DNA of 64,000 nucleotides. Origin: Carettochelys insculpta. Taxonomy: Eukaryota > Chordata > Testudines > Carettochelyidae. The notes under the pieces were generated by a model, which ran no database searches, was not told where the DNA came from, and saw only the letters and a list, made by a program, of their open reading frames with translations. Numbering within the stretch: the stretch's first letter is position 1; each line of letters starts with the position of its first letter. The DNA lies in assembly GCF_033958435.1 (NCBI RefSeq), contig NC_134144.1:6938010-7002009 (forward strand), given 5' to 3'. The translations under genes and the position numbers were made by a program. Positions 34,901 through 45,968 of this stretch are shown here, piece by piece.

Positions 34901-35740
34901 TTCAGGTCTGCCCTTGCTCAGGAAGAACGGAGGCATTCTTTAGTGCAGGCACCACCAGCAGTTTATGGGTGGATCCCTGGACCTATAGACTTTATGTGGA
35001 ACTCAGTGAGTGACAAGGGCATATGCTCCCTTGAGATGGTCTTTTCCCTCCTGATGACCACATACTTGCAGCCTGAAAATAGTTCTCTGAGGGCAGCAGT
35101 GTTTCACAGCACACGTTGCTGTTGTTTACTAGGAAAGGAGGAATGAAGCAATGCATCTGGTTCCCCAAGGGGCAGCCTCACCCTGCTGGAATTAACACCT
35201 GTGTGCACAGAGAAAAGGCCCAGGCGATGGACTATGCTCTCTCCTCCATGGGGAGGTTGCCCTTTCATCCCCTAACACTGGTGAATTGCAAAGCTAGTTA
35301 CTGACCTTTGTTAAATGATGCTGAGCTCTTTTTTCTGAGTGCCCACACATCGACTGACACCAAATTAACCAAAGCAAGGGAGTTGGAATCTGATTTTCTT
35401 TCAGTCGGATTCAGATTCAGTGTCTCGACTTCATGAAAAAAGAATAGTGGTGGTGATCTATTTACTGGAAACCTTCATGGTACTATTCCTGAAGCATTAC
35501 TGCTATCACACCTAGGCCAGAACAGTGTTTCCAAAAGTGAGGTAGCTAAATGTACACATCAGCCTGTTATTTAGGCTAAATAGCACCAGAGAGGTCTAGG
35601 AAGAACTTCCAGAGGTAGGTAAACAAGCTGGGTCAACTTCAACACGATGACCAATGAAACTGTATGTTGACAAATACAAATGTAAAACCATTCTTAACAT
35701 CTTATGGGATTCAAAGTTCAATGCAAAGACTCAATGCAAG
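31919..35740. other. Long unique interval
   Basis: Nearly 4 kb without recognised repeat ends. Frames are short. A 115-codon frame at 34802-35146 follows a good 3' splice-site-like tract and is discussed as a finding. No CpG island. Confidence 0.5.
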
Positions 35741-36384
35741 AAAGGGTAGAACGTTTAATGCACATCTGCAGTCAAAACAGGTAACGAGATGTTACGATGC
35801 ATAAGGAATGATCTAGAGTGATGTGGTAAGGTCAGTCTTGGTCCTGGGCCCCAGGTCCTGCATTCAGTCCACCGCCCCCACCATACGAACCCCGTTACCC
35901 TTGTGGGGGCAGGGGGGGTGGTCTGACTTCTTGCGCCCTTGCCCCTGCAGTACTTCTCCCTGAGCCACTTCCCCAGATGATTTCCCCCACCCCCAGTACC
36001 GCCCACCAGTAGTGGTAGCCGTGGCACCAAGTCTCCTCCTTTGTGTGGCTCCTCCAGCTGACCAGTTCCCCACAGTCTCTGGTCGAGCTTCAAGTCCCAT
36101 GGACTGGGGCAGCCCAGCCCTCGGGTTGCTGCAACTCTTCTCCTCTTTTACGGCCTATGGTGTTCCTCCACATCTCCTTCCCTCTCCTCGCTCTCCTTCC
36201 AAACTCTCCTTAACCACCCTCCCTCTGCCCTGCATGGAGAAGGGCTTCTAAAGGTAGCCCTGACTGTGATCAGCTGGCCCTAATTGATTTAGGGCAGCGT
36301 ACTCCTCAGCTGCTCCCACTCTGAATGTCAGCTCCTTCTCTACCCTGTTTTTACTCATCTTTCCTCCCCTGGCCCCACCCTGCC
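35741..36384 (-). repeat. GC-rich unclassified repeat, minus copy
   Basis: C-rich segment. At about 36265-36300 it carries CAGCTGGCCCTAATTGATTT, the reverse complement of AAATCAATTAGGGCCAGCTG in the 26640 repeat. The part at 35830-36100 is strongly C-rich. Frames up to 112 codons follow composition and are not called. Confidence 0.45.
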
Positions 36385-36605
36385 ATAGGTGGATATTAGG
36401 ACAAACTATTTCAGTGGTAGGGTGGTGAAGCACTGGAATGAGTTACCTAGAGAGGTGGTGGGATCTCCATCCCTAGAGATTTTTTAAGTCCCATGTTGAC
36501 AAAGTCCTGGCTGGGATGATTGAGTTAGGGTTGGTCCTGCTTTGGGCAGAGGGCTGGACTCGATGACCTGCTGAGGTCTCTCCCAGCCCCAGGATTCTAT
36601 GAAAA
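36385..36605 (+). repeat. CR1 LINE 3' end
   Basis: Sense-strand CR1: GTGAAGCACTGGAATGAGTT, GGTGGGATCTCCATCCCTAG, CAAAGTCCTGGCTGGGATGA, GGACTCGATGACCTGCTGAG and CCAGGATTCTATGA at the end. Confidence 0.92.
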
Positions 36606-37116
36606 TACTATGGGAAAATATTTTTATGCCTTTATGTCAATCAGTGGTATGGCCTCTTCTGAAATTCTGTGGGCAAAAGGCTATTGTGCAATATGGGATT
36701 CAAAGGACAATGAGTATGTTTAAGGGCCATATGAAATAATTAAAAACCTGAATGCTTGCCTGATCAAGGGGGTGGGGAAAAAGAGGAAACCTAATAAAAA
36801 TATAAAATACTGTCAGATTAGGAACTCTTGTTCTCTCTGCCTCATAGTACAATAAGAAGAGGACATAGAATGTAATTAAAAGGTGGGAAATTCAAAAACA
36901 ATTTGCAATGTGTAACTAAGCTGTGGAATTCATTACTTCAGCAAGTGATTGAGACCAAAAACTCAACATGAATGAAAAAGGGATTGGATAATTATTTGAG
37001 AATCAAGACAATCCAGAGGAGTTATAGTTAACAGTGAAACTGTAATAAATATTAAATCAAGTGCTTCCTGTTTTAATCCAGTCTCCAACTATTAGAGCCA
37101 AAAGAGAGCTCTTTTG

Positions 37117-37798
37117 GGCTACGTCTACACGTGAAGCCAACATCGAAATAGGCTATTTCGATGAATAACGTCTACACGTCCTCCAGGGCTGGCAACGTCG
37201 ATGTTCAACTTCGACGTTGCGCGGCACCACATCGAAATAGGTGCTGCGAGGGTACGTCTACACGCCAAAGTAGCAGACATCGAAATAAGGGTGCCAGGCA
37301 CAGCTGCAGACAGGGTCACAGGGCAGACTCAACAGCAAGCCGCTCCCTTAAAGGGCCCCTCCCAGACACAGTTGCACTAAACAACACAAGATCCACAGAG
37401 CCGACAACTGGTTGCAGACCCTGTGCCTGCAGCATGGATCCCCAGCTGCCGCAGCAGCAGCCAGAAGCCCTGGGCTAAGGGCTCCTGCCCACGGTGACCA
37501 TAGAGCCCCACAGGGGCTGGAGAGAGAGCATCTCTCAACCCCCCAGCTGATGGACGCCATGGAGGACCCGGCAATTTCGACGTTGCAGGACGGGGATCAT
37601 CTACACGGTCCCTACTTCGACGTTGAACGTCGAAGTAGGGCGCTATTCCGATCCCCTCATGAGGTTAGCGACTTCGACATCTCGCCGCCTAACGTCGAAG
37701 TTAACTTCGAAATAGCGCCCGACACGTGTAGCCGCAACGGGTGCTATTTCGAAGTTAGTGCCGCTACTTTGAAGTAGCGTGCACGTGTAGACACAGCT
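37117..37798. mobile_element. CpG-rich Harbinger-like element (682 bp)
   Basis: Begins GGCTACGTCTACACGTGAAG and ends GCACGTGTAGACACAGCT, flanked by a perfect 3-bp TSD, TTG (37114-37116 and 37799-37801). Many CpG dinucleotides survive (TTCGACGTT, ATCGAAATAG, CTTCGACGTTGAACGTCGAA palindrome near 37615), unlike the CpG-poor flanks, which suggests recent insertion. Its middle (37430-37560) has fragments such as MDPQLPQQQPEALG that may descend from a protein of an autonomous parent, but no intact frame. Two similar starts (37117 and 37254, GGTACGTCTACACGCC) show internal duplication of the end. Confidence 0.85.
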
Positions 37799-37801
37799 TT
37801 G

Positions 37802-39430
37802 GAGAGGCAGATTATACCACATCTACCAGATGTGGGCTTCTTTCTTATATCACATTTGCACGGAGTTGTATATGAGCTAAGTAGACCTAAAAGAAAAGAG
37901 GAATAGGTGTGAGGAGCAGATCTGAAGGTCCCAAGTTCACCTATACTGATAAGACACATGGCGTTCTTTCATCGTCCTTTGAAGCACCTTGTACTGGCAA
38001 CTGTCAGAATCAAGACAGTGACTGGCTGGGCAATGGACCAGATCCATTCTAGACATTCTGATGTTCCCTAGCCTTCAGTTTATGTATTTGGAAATGTGTC
38101 GGAGGAGTGAGAAGACCTTTAAGGGGGTCCCACATAGAGTTGGGCAAAAATATTTGTGGAAAACTTCCCCCCGCATCTCCTCACGCACACAGTGAAAAAT
38201 CACACACAGTTGATTCAGATCAACCAAAACAATTCCCTAATTCAGGCTGATTTTGGCAAAATGTTTGGCTCCCAGGGAGGAGGCAGGGGGACAAACGTCA
38301 TAAGTACCACATTTATTTTTTTCAGCATGGCTGAAACAAAATATTTAGACTTTTCAATTTGAAAAGATGGAGCGAAATTTGGAAACATACCATTTCATTT
38401 TAAAAAGTCTATAAAAATCTTTAAAAAATGATTTTGTGTTGAGACAGCAATTTTTCAACATAACACTGGATACTCAGCACATCCTGGTTAATTACCAAGG
38501 CAACTGTAACCACCAACAGCAGACTGGAACCTTGGCCCTCTAGAGCTAAATGCATTAACCTCTACAGTTTCAGCTAAAAGCCAGCTAGCTCTCAGCCAAA
38601 GCTCTAGAGCTAACTCATTCTTGCTATCTGTAAGTGGTATAGGTGCCACTACATGGGACAGTGACCCAAACCTAGTGCATGTGTGGGTTACATAATCACC
38701 TTCTCAGAAGTAATCTGATGAGCCCCTGGGATAAGAGCCTGCAAGGATGAGTGAGTAGCACCCAGAGAAGTGGTGAAATACAGGGGAAGCAGAGAAATCA
38801 TCTCAATCCACCCTAAAATTTGGTGTTGGGACTTTTTAACAAAGGGATCACAGAAGACTTGAACATCCTCCTCTAACATATCACCCTTTCTACTTAGTTG
38901 TACAAAATAAGCCACATCCCCAGTGCTTTGTCAACCATTGATGTTCCAGGGTAATATTTTATCCTATATTGATGAGCCCAGCAAGACGTAAAAGAAATAC
39001 AAGGATTAATGTGGTCAATTACCTTACCTTCATACTACTTAAAACTGGGTTAAACTCTACTACTGAATAATTGTATCTGAAAAATGTATTTACTGGAAGA
39101 AACAAGAGTGTGCGAGAGATCCTCAGAAAGTGTGTCTCAACAATTTTGTAGTCTTTTCATCAGTTGTCTAACTTCAGTTGCTGCCCAAACGGAACATTTG
39201 TTTTTCTCTGTTACTCAGGCTGATGTTCATGAACTGTTGGTGATCTTGCCTCTTAGGTACGACAATGGCCAAACTACTCAGAATTTAGGGTTCTTGCATA
39301 TAGTTATGAAGCAACATTCCTTTTTCTCTACAGAGCAGTCATAGCCATTTGCTCATCAAAGAAGTTTATCAAGATCTATTTTTATGTTGTTTGAAAACCA
39401 GTGGAGCTGAAAGCTCCTTATTGAGACTTG
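37802..39430. other. Gene-free unique sequence
   Basis: AT-rich with no recognised repeat ends. Frames of up to 86 codons lack domains. Confidence 0.5.
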
Positions 39431-39499
39431 GGGACTATTTGCATCACAGTAGTCCCTGGAAGCCCCATTGTGTGAGACACTGAATAATCACATATAACA

Positions 39500-40105
39500 A
39501 GCAGAAAAGCACCCGGGGAATTACAGTGGACGAGAAGCTGGAAATCAGTGAACAGTGTACCCTTGTGGCCAAGAAGGTTAAAGACATATTGGGCTGCATT
39601 TATATGAGCATTATCAGCAGATTGAGGGACTGGTGAAGCCACATCTGGAATACTGCATCCAGTTTTGGGCCCTCAACTATGGGAATGATGTGGACAAATT
39701 GGAGAAAGCCCATCTCAGGGAAATGAAAGTTATTAGGGAGCTGGGATACATGACAGAGAAAAGGCGGAGGGAATTTATCTTATTTAGTCTGCAGAAGAAA
39801 GGAGGAGGATTTGATGGCAGCCTTCAGCTACCTGAAGTGGGGTTGCAAAGAGAATGGAGCCAGGGCATTCTCAGTGGTGATTGATGACAGAATGGGGAAC
39901 AATGGTCTCAAGCTGTAGTGGGGACCTCTAGGCTGGGTATTAGGAAAAACTGCTTCACTAGGGAGATGGTGGAATCTCCATCCATAGACGTTTTGAAGTC
40001 GGGCTTGACAAAACCCTGGCTGGGATGATGTTGTTTGAGTTGATTGTGCTTTGAGCAGGGGTTAGACTAGACGAGCACCTGAAGTCTCGTCCTAATCTTC
40101 AATGA
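39500..40105 (+). repeat. CR1 LINE, internal and 3' region
   Basis: Sense-strand CR1 from CACCCGGGGAATTACAGTGG through GGCCAAGAAGGTTAAAGACA, AGCCACATCTGGAATACTGC, CCAGTTTTGGGCC, GGAAAAACTGCTTCACTAGG and CTGGCTGGGATGATG. An internal stretch is deleted between CAGATTGAGG and GACTGGTGAAG (39620-39635). The 83-codon plus-strand frame inside is LINE-derived. Confidence 0.9.
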
Positions 40106-40904
40106 ACAAGAAACCTCAGCATCTAAACCGACAACGAGAGGGAGGTACAGAGTTAAATTTATGCATTCCAGGTCACATAGCAAGTCAGACAGGCAGAATT
40201 AGAACCCCAGTCTTCCGACTCTCAACCTTCTGCAAATTCACTGACTTATGCTGTTTTAGCCACACTTTTCAAGTCATAAACTGACTTTGCCTTTACAACT
40301 TTCTACCTTAGCTGTAAGCAAGCCTGTAAGAATAATGTGTAAGTCATCTGAGCTCCAGCAACAACTTTTTAGAAAAGTTCATTTTTAAATGGTGGCTGGG
40401 AGGGGGAACATTTATGTAATAAATCTGATCTTGCTCACAAATATGGTTTTGAAATTGATTGATAAATATAATGATTTTCCTTGAGGAGTTTTATAAATGT
40501 ACTGACTGCTTGGTAGGGAAAATTGATCAAAAGGTTTCCTTATCTTGAGTGCTAAATTGATTTCTTTTGTGCATTTTTCTGTTTAAAAGTGTTTTTTTTT
40601 TTAAATCTTTGGATAGAGAATATTAACTCATGTCAATGAATAATTTGAGAAATGTGTTTTGTAACAGGAGATTTATTACTTACCCTTTAGATAACATCTG
40701 TTTTCTTTTTTATTTATTTTTGTGTGTGGCATAGCAGAGAAGGAAAGGTAACGTTGAACAGAACTCTGTCCTGAACAATCACCTTTCACTTCGCATTATC
40801 AATATTCTAACAGAGGGCAAAACTAGAATGAAGTAGTGTCCCCCCCTCCCCCGCCAAAATTCAGATAGATAATGCTTTTGGATTCATAGAATCTGATTCT
40901 GCTC
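40106..40904. other. Gene-free sequence, weak SINE trace
   Basis: A MIR-like trace (CAGGTCACATAGCAAGTCAG ... AGAACCCCAGTCTTCC) lies at 40168-40222. The rest is AT-rich and unique. Confidence 0.45.
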
Positions 40905-40907
40905 CTG

Positions 40908-41360
40908 GGCTAAGTCTACACAACAGTCAAAACTTGAAATTAGCTAAGCAATTTGTGCTACCCAAGTTCCATAGCTTATTTCGAGTATCAGAGGGGTAGC
41001 AGAGTTAGGCTGCATCTTCAAAAACAACAAGAGTCCTGTGGCACCTTATAGACTAACAGATATTTTGGAGCATAAGCTTTCGTGGGCAAAGACCACTTTG
41101 CCCACAAAACCTTATGCTCCAAAATATCTGTTAGTCTACAAGGTGCTACAGGACTTTGGTTATTTTGAGTGTCATTCGAACTAGGCTATTTTAAAACATC
41201 CCTTTCTCCTCCTGTAATGAGGATTATGGGGATGCCAAAATAGAGCCATCTGTTATTTCAGAAAAATATTTCAAAATAATGGATGCAGGTCAAAGACATG
41301 GAGTAGCTATTTTGGAATACTGAGGTATCCTGAAAGAGCTCTGCCATGTAGACATTGTCT
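40908..41360. mobile_element. Harbinger-like MITE split by a fold-back PLE
   Basis: Begins GGCTAAGTCTACACAACAGT and ends near CATGTAGACATTGTCT. Outside the 40987-41159 insertion the parts join into one degraded MITE with TATTTCGA / TATTTTGGAA motifs of the related families. The TSD is not resolvable. Confidence 0.6.
40987..41159. mobile_element. Fold-back Penelope-like insertion 2
   Basis: Left arm is an inverse PLE 3' end (ATCAGAGGGGTAGCAGAGTT near the start, then AAAACAACAAGAGTCCTGTG, CACCTTATAGACTAACAGAT, GGAGCATAAGCTTTCGTGGG). Right arm is a forward copy (TTATGCTCCAAAATATCTGT, TAGTCTACAAGGTGCTACAG) that stops after GGACTTTGG. An 11-bp TSD brackets the unit: TTATTTCGAGT (40976-40986) and TTATTTTGAGT (41160-41170), one difference. 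The whole can fold into a hairpin. Confidence 0.85.
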
Positions 41361-41674
41361 TACTGGTGTAATTATATGAAAAAACCTGGAAAACAGTACA
41401 AAATCAGAGTTCTGGATTGATTCAGTGATCAAGAAAATGATACAAGCAAAAGTTTAAGGATGTGCAGTACAAACAAGGAAACAATTGTTGGGTTGTTGTT
41501 TATTTTAAATGTTAGTGTCTGTTAAGTGGAGCGAGACGACTTTAACGGCGGCAGGCTCAAATGTACAGATGGTTAAACCTGGAATAACTGGTTTTTCTGA
41601 AACAAGATGTGTTGTCTTTATGTGTAGGTTTCTCCTGAATCCACCTTCGCTACTGTCAGCTTGGAGTACTGTTT

Positions 41675-42640
41675 AATAGATTTCAAGGTAATAATCTAAC
41701 CCAGGGGTCAGCCACCCTGGCACAGGAGCCAAGAGTGGCACGTGAACTGATTTTATTTCAGTATTTGAGGATGGAGCTCAGCCTCTCCCTTCCTCCACAC
41801 AGCTAGGAGCTTGCTCAAAGCCAGGCCGCCTGTGGATTAACAGAAGACCAGCTAATGCTACCAAACCATCACCGAAACAGTAAAGCTCTTCATCTTTGTT
41901 TATGAATGAAGCTGTTGTAAGCAGGACTGTTAGTGACTTTAAAAAGCATCACTGGCACTTGGCCCGTACATAGAAGTCCAAAGATCAAATTTCAGCACTC
42001 CACCTTGGAGAGGTTGCTGACCCCTGATCTAGTCTGACCAGCTGTATAACACAGGCCAGTGAATTTACCCAAAATGATTCCTACAGAGGATGTTTCAGGA
42101 AAACATCGAATCTCGATCTAAAATTTGTCAGTGGTGGAGCATTCACCACAAGGCTTAACAAATGTTCCAATGGTAAATTCCTGTCACTGTCAAAGAAGTT
42201 ACATTTCCCGTTAGATTTGTCTATCTTCAGTTTCTGTCCTCTGGATCATGTTATGTTTCTCTGCTAGATTGCCAAGAACCCATTCTTAAATATGTAGAGA
42301 CTTGTATCTTACTTACATGTGGTAATCACATAATTTCTTAGCCTTTCCTTTCTGAAACTAAATAGATCCAGCTCTTTGAGTCTGTCACTGCAAGACAAGT
42401 ATTCTGAGCCTCATGCATTCCTGGGGATCCTCTCTGAACCCTCTCCAATCTATCAACATCCTTCTTGAATTGTAGATATCAATGCTGGACACAGTTTTCC
42501 AGCAGTATTTGCACCAGTGCAAAGTAGATTGAAAATAACCTGCTCAAGATTCCTCTGTTTCTCCATCATGGGAGTGCATTGGCTTGTTTAACCATGGAGT
42601 TACAATGGGTGCTTGTGTTCGGCCTCCATATATTTTTCCG
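41675..42640 (-). repeat. CR1 LINE 3' region split by hAT MITE
   Basis: Right of the hAT insertion the plus strand reads TCTAGTCTGACCAGCTGTAT, AACACAGGCCAGTGAATTTA, CATTCACCACAAGGCTTAAC and, further in, TCAGTTTCTGTCCTCTGGAT, CTGAACCCTCTCCAATCTAT, the reverse complement of CR1. A short left part (GATTTCAAGGTAATAATCTA) lies before 41702, so the hAT inserted within the CR1 3' end. Confidence 0.8.
41702..42026. mobile_element. hAT MITE (325 bp)
   Basis: Begins CAGGGGTCAGCCACC and ends GGTTGCTGACCCCTG, a near-perfect 15-bp inverted repeat. The 8-bp flanks ATCTAACC (41694-41701) and ATCTAGTC (42027-42034) agree at six positions. The same terminal sequence bounds the larger hAT at 44125. Non-coding. 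Confidence 0.9.
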
Positions 42641-42699
42641 TCAATGCTTTGCAGGATAAAGTTCCCCATCCCAGACATGTGAACGTAGTGAGCAGGGGT

Positions 42700-43480
42700 G
42701 GGCACTCATTGATGTAGAGGGGAAAAAGAATCCCTCTCTGTACCTTAGTGGGCAGAACCTAGCGCCACCCTATCACCTGAGTGGAAGCCCAGTCACAGCC
42801 CAGCCACTGGAGGAGCCAGTCGCTGAATCTGAGCACCCTGGCTGGGAGGCTGATCCAGCCTTTCAGGAAACTGAAGGCTGGTCTGGGCCGCCGGGACCAC
42901 AACTAGAAGCTGCAGAGGAAGAGCTACAGCTGGAACAGAGATCTCATTCTCCCACACACCCAGAGCAAGATGACCAGTGACTGAGGAAGATATGAACGGA
43001 GGGGGAGTCTTGGACATGGCCCAGGGATAGCAAGGTCAGCTTGTAGTGGTGTGGTCCCTGCTGACCCTAGTGGCAGACTGCTCTGCCATGACTAGGGCCC
43101 TGGGCTGGGGTACAGTGGGGTGGGTGGGCCTGTGCCCCCTGCTACCCTTAACCAGTGGGTACTAGTCTCCCTCTCTCGCCGTTATAGGTACTCACCTAAG
43201 TTGTCCAGCCCTCTGCCTTGCAAAGACCTTCTCTGAACTGTTTGTTTGTTTGACCTGCCCTGGACCATAATCTGGGCCTAAGGTTTCCCCACTGAACTGT
43301 TTGTTGCCCTGCTCTGCGCCTGGGCCCAGCAACTCTCCTGTGAACTACTGTTTGTTTGTTGCCTGGCCCAACACCAGGGTGTGGACCTAGTGAAGTCTAG
43401 CACAGTCCCAGGCCCTAGGACTAAGCCTTTGTGAGATGACAGCCCCGAGCACTGGCCCGACAGCAAGGACTAAGCCTGGT
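42700..43480. repeat. Unclassified GC-richer repeat with internal repeats
   Basis: GC-richer stretch with three imperfect internal repeats starting GAACTGTTTGTT or GAACTACTGTTTGTT at 43235, 43294 and 43342, each followed by a CCTGCCC/CCTGGCC block. It resembles repeat-associated LTR-like sequence, but no ends are visible. The 74-codon minus-strand frame at 42793-43017 is not called. Confidence 0.4.
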
Positions 43481-44116
43481 GGCTTAGAGGCCTATGTTCT
43501 TTTGTTTCTGTGGGTCTGAAATGGACCATTTTTATTATTTGCCTAAGTTGTTGCTATTGTAGGGCTACACAACTGTAGCACCAGTGGCTTGTCCTGTAGC
43601 CTCCTTCATCTGAGAAGCTCTATTGATTTCACAGGAATGCCTCCTGTGAAAAGGAGTCGCTGGACTGGGGCCCAAATCAATGTGAGAAAGCAAGCAGCAT
43701 TTTGCCGAAGTATCTATTCACTGGGATATGATACACAGATCGAAACATCTACAATTATGAAAAATACAACACTGAATGCCAGATGATAGCAAATGAATTG
43801 GAGGAGGAGGAATAAGTTGCTGGATTTTGAATCTTCTTCTGAAAATTGCACGAACTCTGGTGCCCTTGGATTTACACCCCTCATGGACATCATTAAAGTA
43901 GGTGTGATACTGTGCTCTTCTGAGTCCTTAGCATTGAAGTTGCACCTGTTTATGCTCTCCTGGGCTAAAATCAGAGGATGACATCTAACTTAAATATCCC
44001 AGAGTGAGCAGGTTCCAGATGTACCGCAGTAAGTGTGAGTCTAAGGCAGTGTAACATACAGGTCAAGTGAGTTGGAATAAGGTGTAAATTATACACACTT
44101 GGACTTCTTTAGGTTC
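43481..44116. other. Gene-free unique sequence
   Basis: No recognised repeats. Frames of 62-65 codons without domains. Confidence 0.45.
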
Positions 44117-44124
44117 ACCTAGGC

Positions 44125-45219
44125 CAGGGGTCAGCAAGCAAATTAGCAAGAAGAGCCATTTTTTCAAATTCGGTAAACACAATAATTCAAGAGCCGTAAT
44201 GCTTGTGAATATAAGGTGGTCCTTAATAAATAACAGACAGCTGTACTTTTGGTCACCCCATGTTAAGAAAAGCACTCATAGGCCGTGTCTACACTAGCCC
44301 CAAACTTCGAAATGGCCACGCAAATGGCCATTTCGAAGTTTACTAATGAAGCGCTGAAATGCATATTCAGCGCTTCATTAGCATGCGGGCGGACGCGGCA
44401 CTTCGAAATTGACGCACCTCGTCGCTGTGCGGCTTGTCCCGACGGGGCTCCTTTTCTAAAGGACCCCGCCTACTTCGAAGTCCCCTTATTCCCATGAGCT
44501 GATGGAAATAAGGGGACTTTGAAGTAGGCGGGGTCCTTTTGAAAAGGAGCCCCGTCGGGATGAGCCGCATGGCGGCGAGGCGCATCAATTTTGAAGTGCC
44601 GTGGCCACCCGCATGCTAATGAAGCGCTGAATATGCATTTCAGTGCTCCATTAGTAAACTTTGAAATGGCCATTTGCATGGCCATTTCGCAGTTTGGGGC
44701 TAGTGTAGACGTAGCCATACAATGATTTGTAATGTGATAGATAGTTACTTCAGGACATTCACAAACTTCTTACATGTTCTATTTCCTCACACTTTACATG
44801 TGTGCATTTGTATCACTATCTTTCTGATTTTCACCCCCCCCAATCTATTTTAATTATGCCAAATTGACTTCACACTTAATTTCAGTTTTCTTTCTTAAAA
44901 CATGTGTTGCCCTTCATAGCAGGAATGCCGCAAGCTTCCTTTTTCCTTTTCAAAATCAAGACTTTATTAGCAACATGGTCAAAAGACAGATACAGTATCA
45001 TAACCCACAATGCACTGCACATAAAGTGGGAGGTGTCCAGCATTTCAACATTACATATAGTTTGCTATTTAGATATGAGTCACTCACAGTTGGGCTTTTA
45101 GATGTTCACCATTTATCAAAAATAATCAGGAGGGCTTTTTATACTTTGCAATTATAGTACTGGGAGCCACAAAGATGTGCTCAAAGAGCGGCTCCGGAGC
45201 TGCAGGTTGCAGACTCCTG
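44125..45219. mobile_element. hAT element with nested palindromic MITE
   Basis: Starts CAGGGGTCAGCAAGC and ends GTTGCAGACTCCTG, flanked by 8-bp TSDs ACCTAGGC (44117-44124) and ACCGAGGC (45220-45227), one difference. The subterminal AGAGCCATTTTTTCAAATTC on the left is typical of such hAT elements. Without the nested 436-bp MITE plus its TSD the hAT is about 656 bp. No transposase domain is visible; a 97-codon frame (44864-45157) has no recognisable motif. Confidence 0.85.
44281..44716. mobile_element. Near-perfect palindromic MITE, family B (436 bp)
   Basis: Begins GGCCGTGTCTACACTAGCCC and ends GGGGCTAGTGTAGACGTAGCC, with a perfect 3-bp TSD, ATA (44278-44280 and 44717-44719). The two arms of about 215 bp are inverse copies with few differences, meeting near 44498. 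Each arm holds smaller palindromes (around GGCCATTTCGAAGTT and GCGCTGAAATGCATATTCAG). POU octamers lie at 44377-44384, 44613-44620 and 44672-44679. Frames of 70-82 codons on both strands are mirror images of each other and not genes. Confidence 0.92.
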
Positions 45220-45227
45220 ACCGAGGC

Positions 45228-45965
45228 TCACTTCTGAATTTAGCTCTTAATCTTTATACAGCTTGTAGCCTATGAGTATTGTAAAACCTTAAACAGAAAT
45301 CAAGCTGATGTTTTACCATGTTTCCACAGTGTTTGCTGTGTGTTTCCAGAAGGTTGGGGCTGTGATGTTTTTGTGTTTCAGCCTAGAGCCCACTAGGGGA
45401 CAATGTCGTACTTTGCATTTGAAAGTATCTCTCCAGCAATCTGGGATGTTCCTATCTACAATGCATCAGAAGAGGAACCCGTTTGTCTGTTACTGCACTC
45501 GTAGTATTTCACGGCTGTAGTTTTGTTGAGAGCAAAACTGCCAATATTGTTTCTAAGGTCAACGTTCAACAGCATTTTCATAAGAAGTTTGTTTTAATTT
45601 TATTTTGGATGTTGAATAGTGACAGATTATGGATGTTGTGTGTAGAAGGATCTTCTCAGTCCATCAGCACCCAGAGAGGAGCTTCAAGAGGAAAGCAAAA
45701 TCAATTTTAGGAAACTTGTTTCTACAAGTAAAACGGTACAATATTTTTTATGGAGCAATTGAGAGCAGTATATTTATTCAGCAGTTGAATGTGTTCTTTA
45801 AACTGTCAGTCATGAATGGTATGATCATACTCTATTACAGACATGAAATAGGCAAAGCCGCATCCAGCGTGACTATAACTTAGCAATGAGTAAAATCCTC
45901 ATCATTGGGCATGCTCGTATATTGTCACAATACCACTGATGTCTGACCCAACATATTTTAAACTT
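45228..45965. other. Gene-free unique sequence
   Basis: Three overlapping plus-strand frames (70-84 codons, 45308-45883) show no domain. No repeat ends recognised. Confidence 0.45.
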
Positions 45966-45968
45966 GAA

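Noticed and set aside
37412..37777. 121-codon plus-strand frame
   Set aside because: It lies wholly inside the 37117-37798 element and mixes frames of a decayed parent; its last third is terminal-repeat sequence.
44285..44718. Similar 70-82-codon frames on both strands
   Set aside because: They are mirror images produced by the palindromic MITE arms.
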